From NCBI GenBank assembly GCA_030639305.1, contig DAOWCY010000257.1, positions 1 through 8,823 on the forward strand: 8,823 bases of DNA, in the 5' to 3' direction. Made by a program: the position numbers and the translations under genes. The first letter of the stretch is position 1. The number at the start of each line of letters is the position of its first letter. The notes below the pieces were generated by a model, which saw only the letters and a program-made list of their open reading frames with translations, was not told the DNA's origin and searched no databases. Of the stretch, positions 6,108 to 8,823 are shown one piece after another. This stretch comes from JAGLQA01 sp023135565. Its GTDB lineage: Bacteria; Acidobacteriota; Aminicenantia; UBA2199.

Positions 6108-7523
6108 TCAAAAGCGCTCACCCGCTGCCCCTGCGCCGCAGGGCTTCCATTTGGTGCCGTCGGGGGTGTCGATTAACTCGATTCCCCGGGCTTTTAACTC
6201 GTCCCGGATAGAATCGGCTAACTGGAAATCCTTATCCTTGCGGGCTTTTACTCTTAATTCGATCTTCTCTAAAATCTCCTGCTCTAAAGAACCGCCTTCT
6301 TCTTTTTCGATGACACCCAACACGGAGTTTATCCCGTCTACATAAGCCAGTACGTTTTCCCGGTCTTTTTTCTTTAACTCCGACTGCAAAAGATTCGCCT
6401 GATGAATGAAATCGAAAAACACACCCAATGCCCCGGAAATATTAAAATCATTGTCCATCTGTTCCCGGAACGCTTTTTCGTTGTCTTCGATTAATTTTGA
6501 AGCGGCTTCGGTCTCGCCCTCCGCAGGGTCCAGGTTTTCCATGGAAAAGATAAAATCTTTGATCCTTTTTAGCGACTGGGCGGCGCTGTCTAAGCCCTCG
6601 AAAGTAAAATTGAGCAGCTTGCGGTAATGGGTGGAAAGCAGCAGGTAGCGGATAGTCATGGGGTCATAACCTTTTTCCAGCAGGTCTCTCAGGGTATATT
6701 GGTTGCCTAAAGATTTCGACATTTTTTTGTTATCCACCACTAAGTGCTGGCAGTGAATCCAATAGTTGACAAAGGGCTTCCCCGTGGCACATTCCGATTG
6801 GGCGATCTCGTTCTCATGATGGGGAAAGATCAAATCCACCCCGCCCATGTGTATATCGAAAGTTTCGCCGAGATACTTGTTGCTCATAGCCGAGCACTCT
6901 ATATGCCAGCCCGGACGCCCGGGGCCGTATTTCGACTCCCAGGAAGGTTCGCCCTCTTTTTTACCTTTCCAGAGTACGAAGTCCTGGACGTCTTCTTTAT
7001 CGTATTCGTCGCTGTCCACGCTGACGCCGAATTTTAGTTTATCTTTGGTAATATTCGCCAGCCGGCCGTAATTTTCAAATTTGGAAATATCGAAATAGAC
7101 GGAACCGCCTTTTGGGTAGGCAAAACCGTTGCTTTCCAATTTTTCTACCAGGGCCAACATCTCGTCGATGTGTTCCGTGGCCCGCGGGTAGACGTCGGCG
7201 GGTGAGATATTCAAGGTATCCCGGTCTGCCATGAAGGATTCGATGAATGGGGCGGTCACTTCGTTTATAGAGATGCCGTCGCTAACGGCTTTTTTGATTA
7301 TTTTATCTTCCACGTCGGTGATGTTCATCACGTGGTATACGTCATAGCCTGAGTAAATCAAATACCGTTTCACCAGGTCCTGGAAGATGTTGGAGCGGAA
7401 GTTGCCGATATGAGCGAAATTGTAAACCGTCGGCCCGCACATATAAAAGCCCACCTTGCCTTTATTTATCTCCTTGAAATCCTGCACTCTATTTCCTAAA
7501 GTGTTGTAAAATTTTAAACTCAT
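6108..7523 (-). CDS. cysS: Cysteine--tRNA ligase (cysteinyl-tRNA synthetase)
   Basis: A class I aminoacyl-tRNA synthetase that charges tRNA-Cys with cysteine using ATP in the cytoplasm. In 471 residues it shows MCGPTVYNFAHIGN (HIGH-like motif HIGN at 38-41, a common variant in this family), the zinc ligands Cys29, Cys210, His235 and Glu239 at the spacing of the E. coli enzyme, the substrate-pocket segment PGWHIECSAMS, FPHHENEIAQSE, and KMSKS at 267-271. The C-terminal helical DALR-type and anticodon-binding part ends with DTPDGTKWK, matching the normal family end (GTxW[KR]). Eleven further residues, PCGAGAAGERF, follow; the PCGAG part is encoded exactly by a GC palindrome (see 6129-6143). The ATG overlaps the stop of trmJ by four bases (ATGA) with AAGGAG six bases upstream, so translation is coupled. 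All catalytic elements are intact. Confidence 0.98.
   Translation of the reverse strand: MSLKFYNTLGNRVQDFKEINKGKVGFYMCGPTVYNFAHIGNFRSNIFQDLVKRYLIYSGYDVYHVMNITDVEDKIIKKAVSDGISINEVTAPFIESFMADRDTLNISPADVYPRATEHIDEMLALVEKLESNGFAYPKGGSVYFDISKFENYGRLANITKDKLKFGVSVDSDEYDKEDVQDFVLWKGKKEGEPSWESKYGPGRPGWHIECSAMSNKYLGETFDIHMGGVDLIFPHHENEIAQSECATGKPFVNYWIHCQHLVVDNKKMSKSLGNQYTLRDLLEKGYDPMTIRYLLLSTHYRKLLNFTFEGLDSAAQSLKRIKDFIFSMENLDPAEGETEAASKLIEDNEKAFREQMDNDFNISGALGVFFDFIHQANLLQSELKKKDRENVLAYVDGINSVLGVIEKEEGGSLEQEILEKIELRVKARKDKDFQLADSIRDELKARGIELIDTPDGTKWKPCGAGAAGERF
6129..6143. repeat. GC palindrome inside the cysS 3' end
   Basis: CCCTGCG-C-CGCAGGG is a perfect palindrome with 7-bp arms and a single central C, the same architecture as 51-65 (CCCCGCG-C-CGCGGGG); both are followed by CTT. 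On the minus strand it encodes residues 461-465 of CysS. It may also help terminate the cysS transcript. Confidence 0.75.
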
Positions 7524-8272
7524 TTTTTCTCCTTGGCAAGGACGGTTGTCCTTTCGTCGATAAACCAGCGCACCTGTTTGCAGACCCTGTCGAAAACAGC
7601 TATATCCGCGTTGGTCCAGCGGGTGCGGTTCAGCGCTCTTTTTAAAGAGCGGTGGAAAAGTCCCTTTTCCGGTTCTCTTAATTCTAAAGATTGCATCATG
7701 CTCCAGATATTGTCGATCAACCGGGCGAAAGTTTTTTTGGGAGCGGTTTTGGGATAGGGAACGGTTTTGCGGTTACCTTCTTCCAGTTTATAGATTTCGT
7801 AAAGCACCACCAGTACTGCCTGCGCCAGGTTGATGGAAGGGTAAGACACAGCGGTGGGAATAGTGATACAGTAGTTTGCCAACTGGCTTTCGTCGATAGT
7901 CACCCCCGAATCTTCCCTGCCGAAGACAATGGCGATTTTTTCTTTTCCCCTCCTGCCGGTGATGATTTCCGCTGCTTTATCAGGCAGCAGGAAGTCTTTT
8001 TTCCACTTGCCCGACCTGGTGGTCGCCAAAAAAACTAAGGGGATGTCGGCCAGTGCAGCGCTTAGTGTAGGGAATTCTTTGCTGTTTTGGACGATCTCCT
8101 GGGACCTGTAGCCCAATTTTCTTTGTTCGGGAACGTCGCGGTAAGGAACCGGGTTTATCAAGCGCAGGTGGTGTATGCCCATATTTTTCATAGCGCGGAC
8201 AGTTGAACCGATATTGCCCGGGTTTGCCGGTTCGACCAGCACGACGTATATATTATCAAAAATGACATTCAT
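7520..8272 (-). CDS. trmJ: tRNA (cytidine/uridine-2'-O-)-methyltransferase, TrmJ type (SPOUT family)
   Basis: A 250-residue TrmH/SpoU-class SPOUT methyltransferase. Motif 1 is VEPANPGNIGSTVRAM (13-28, with Asn17 and Arg26), motif 2 VFGREDSGVT (116-125), and motif 3 IPTAVSYPSINLAQAV (138-153); motifs 2 and 3 form the knotted S-adenosylmethionine site. The length and the C-terminal extension after motif 3 (about 183-235, helical, with LKRALNRTRWTNADIAVFDRV) match TrmJ rather than the shorter TrmL or the larger TrmH/RlmB forms. In E. coli TrmJ methylates the 2'-O of nucleotide 32 in the anticodon loop of several tRNAs; I infer the same here. It is the first gene of a two-gene unit with cysS, read from a promoter near 8300. 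An AGGA lies about 7 bases before the ATG. Confidence 0.92.
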   Translation of the reverse strand: MNVIFDNIYVVLVEPANPGNIGSTVRAMKNMGIHHLRLINPVPYRDVPEQRKLGYRSQEIVQNSKEFPTLSAALADIPLVFLATTRSGKWKKDFLLPDKAAEIITGRRGKEKIAIVFGREDSGVTIDESQLANYCITIPTAVSYPSINLAQAVLVVLYEIYKLEEGNRKTVPYPKTAPKKTFARLIDNIWSMMQSLELREPEKGLFHRSLKRALNRTRWTNADIAVFDRVCKQVRWFIDERTTVLAKEKK

Positions 8273-8278
8273 ATTTAA

Positions 8279-8600
8279 TCCTATGATTTTGTAATCCCCA
8301 TTATATTACAAAAGTGGCCTGAGCGCAAACCTTTGTTGAGTAACTATCCGGTTTTTGACAACAAGCAGCAGTTCATCGTGAAGTTCAACCCAGGGAGGAA
8401 ATGTCCTGACAGCAATACAACTTTAGTTTTATGAAAAAAAATCCAACTTTACAACCAAAAATAGAACTTTTGATGGAATATCTTCTTATCAAGCCACAAT
8501 CGAAGGAAAAACAAAAGAATTTAGAGACTCCTTAACTCAAACTCAAAAAACTATTTTGAGCTTCCTAAATATCGATATAAATAATTTTTGGGGGAAATGA
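8279..8600 (+). pseudogene. Possible frame-broken coding remnant
   Basis: Two open stretches without a good start overlap by a few bases in different frames: 8279-8434 (51 codons to TGA, no ATG) and 8427-8600 (57 codons to TGA). Read through as one product they would give about 106 residues, ending with EFRDSLTQTQKTILSFLN and IDINNFWGK. The composition looks protein-like, and the overall shape resembles the C-terminal end of a transposase, but I cannot name a family, and the first part overlaps the trmJ promoter. In a third frame an ATG at 8431 opens 34 codons to 8535. The 8-bp sequence GTAACTAT occurs at 8340-8347 and 8664-8671, roughly flanking the region. Treat as a tentative decayed gene; chance open frames in AT-rich DNA are the alternative. 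Confidence 0.25.
8300..8328 (-). promoter_or_regulatory. Sigma-70-type promoter of the trmJ-cysS operon
   Basis: On the minus strand TTGCGC (8328-8323), 17 bases, then a perfect TATAAT (8305-8300). The start near 8293 leaves only about 20 bases of leader, so there is no room for a T-box or other leader riboswitch before trmJ. Confidence 0.7.
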
Positions 8601-8700
8601 TAGAAAAAATTAATTCGGAAAAAACACCCTTTTCAACTTGCGGAAAATGAGTTATAAATTTATGTAACTATTCAGTTCCGGGAAAATCTAAAACAGACTT
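8601..8700. other. AT-rich gene-free stretch
   Basis: Nothing recognisable as a gene or RNA. The stretch contains TTGCGGAAAATGAG and GTAACTATTCAG-like sequence leading up to the right-hand palindromic repeat. Confidence 0.4.
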
Positions 8701-8762
8701 GCCTCCGGCGGCCCTGCCGGGGGCCAAACTTTTGAAAAAGTTTGAACAAAACTTTTGTTTAA
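8701..8762. repeat. Composite palindromic repeat, copy D
   Basis: CCGGC (8705-8709) and GCCGG (8716-8720) form a GC-rich hairpin, followed by AAACTTTTGAAAAAGTTTG (a second, AT-rich, nearly perfect inverted repeat) and AACAAAACTTTTGTTT. It shares 26 bases (8729-8754) with the left-end copy at 66-91, 15 bases (8710-8724) with 1799-1813, and the GC plus CCAAACTTTT parts with 6060-6095. It is the most complete copy and shows the order GC dyad, then AT dyad, then AAACTTTTGTTT. Confidence 0.85.
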
Positions 8763-8823
8763 AAAAGCGAAAAGCCCCCTATAAAAGCTTTGAATTTTTC
8801 TTTTTCCAAAACTGAACACTTAC

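Noticed and set aside
7401..7412. HIGN in place of HIGH in CysS, as a sign of inactivation
   Set aside because: HIGN is a normal variant in many cysteinyl-tRNA synthetases, and the zinc ligands and KMSKS are intact.
6151..8111. Several plus-strand open frames opposite cysS and trmJ
   Set aside because: Antisense shadows of two clearly recognised enzymes.
8273..8330. T-box or other leader riboswitch upstream of the trmJ-cysS operon
   Set aside because: The promoter leaves only about 20 bases of leader, too short for any known riboswitch.
8431..8535. 34-codon ATG-initiated open frame in the right tail
   Set aside because: No Shine-Dalgarno, lysine-rich composition expected from A-rich DNA, and overlaps another open frame of equal quality.
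1..8823. CRISPR arrays, tRNA or rRNA genes
   Set aside because: No regularly spaced repeats and no tRNA-like or rRNA-like segments were seen; the repeats present are few, unevenly spaced palindromes.

Overview
The window comes from a double-membraned (Gram-negative type) bacterium of moderate GC content. The cell type follows from an exported 649-residue protein that reads like an outer-membrane beta-barrel, operonic with a secreted PKD-repeat protein. The only universal genes present are cysS and trmJ, and they do not let me name a phylum by eye. The XRE regulators with an LLTGxGxxF-like motif, the Ig-like plus barrel exported protein and the interspersed palindromic repeats are reminiscent of Candidatus Aminicenantes or related lineages, but this is a weak impression.

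Layout. Positions 1-271 hold no gene: a composite palindromic repeat, then an intrinsic terminator for the leftward unit. Positions 272-1081 hold two abutting leftward genes: a Cro/CI-type (XRE) regulator and a 124-residue helical protein without a DNA-binding domain. A 181-bp divergent control region (1082-1262) carries two good sigma-70-type promoters and several operator-like repeats. A second XRE-type regulator runs rightward (1263-1772). A 266-bp repeat-rich spacer follows. Positions 2039-6055 hold the barrel gene and the PKD gene, 9 bp apart. A hairpin separates these from a convergent, translationally coupled trmJ-cysS operon (8272-6108) with its own promoter at about 8300. The last 550 bp hold no confident gene: a possible frame-broken coding remnant and another copy of the palindromic repeat.

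How the parts fit. The left module looks like a self-contained regulatory switch. Two divergent regulators and a helical partner share an [IV]P-[EI]-[VM] helical motif, and a repeated 11-bp operator candidate overlaps the promoters. The middle operon probably builds a surface or envelope assembly of unknown purpose; a run of (T7G) units in the signal-peptide codons could allow slippage. The right operon is housekeeping: tRNA 2'-O-methylation and cysteinyl-tRNA synthesis. GC-rich palindromes of one family lie at almost every transcription-unit boundary, and one seems to have entered the cysS reading frame and rewritten the C-terminal tail of the enzyme.
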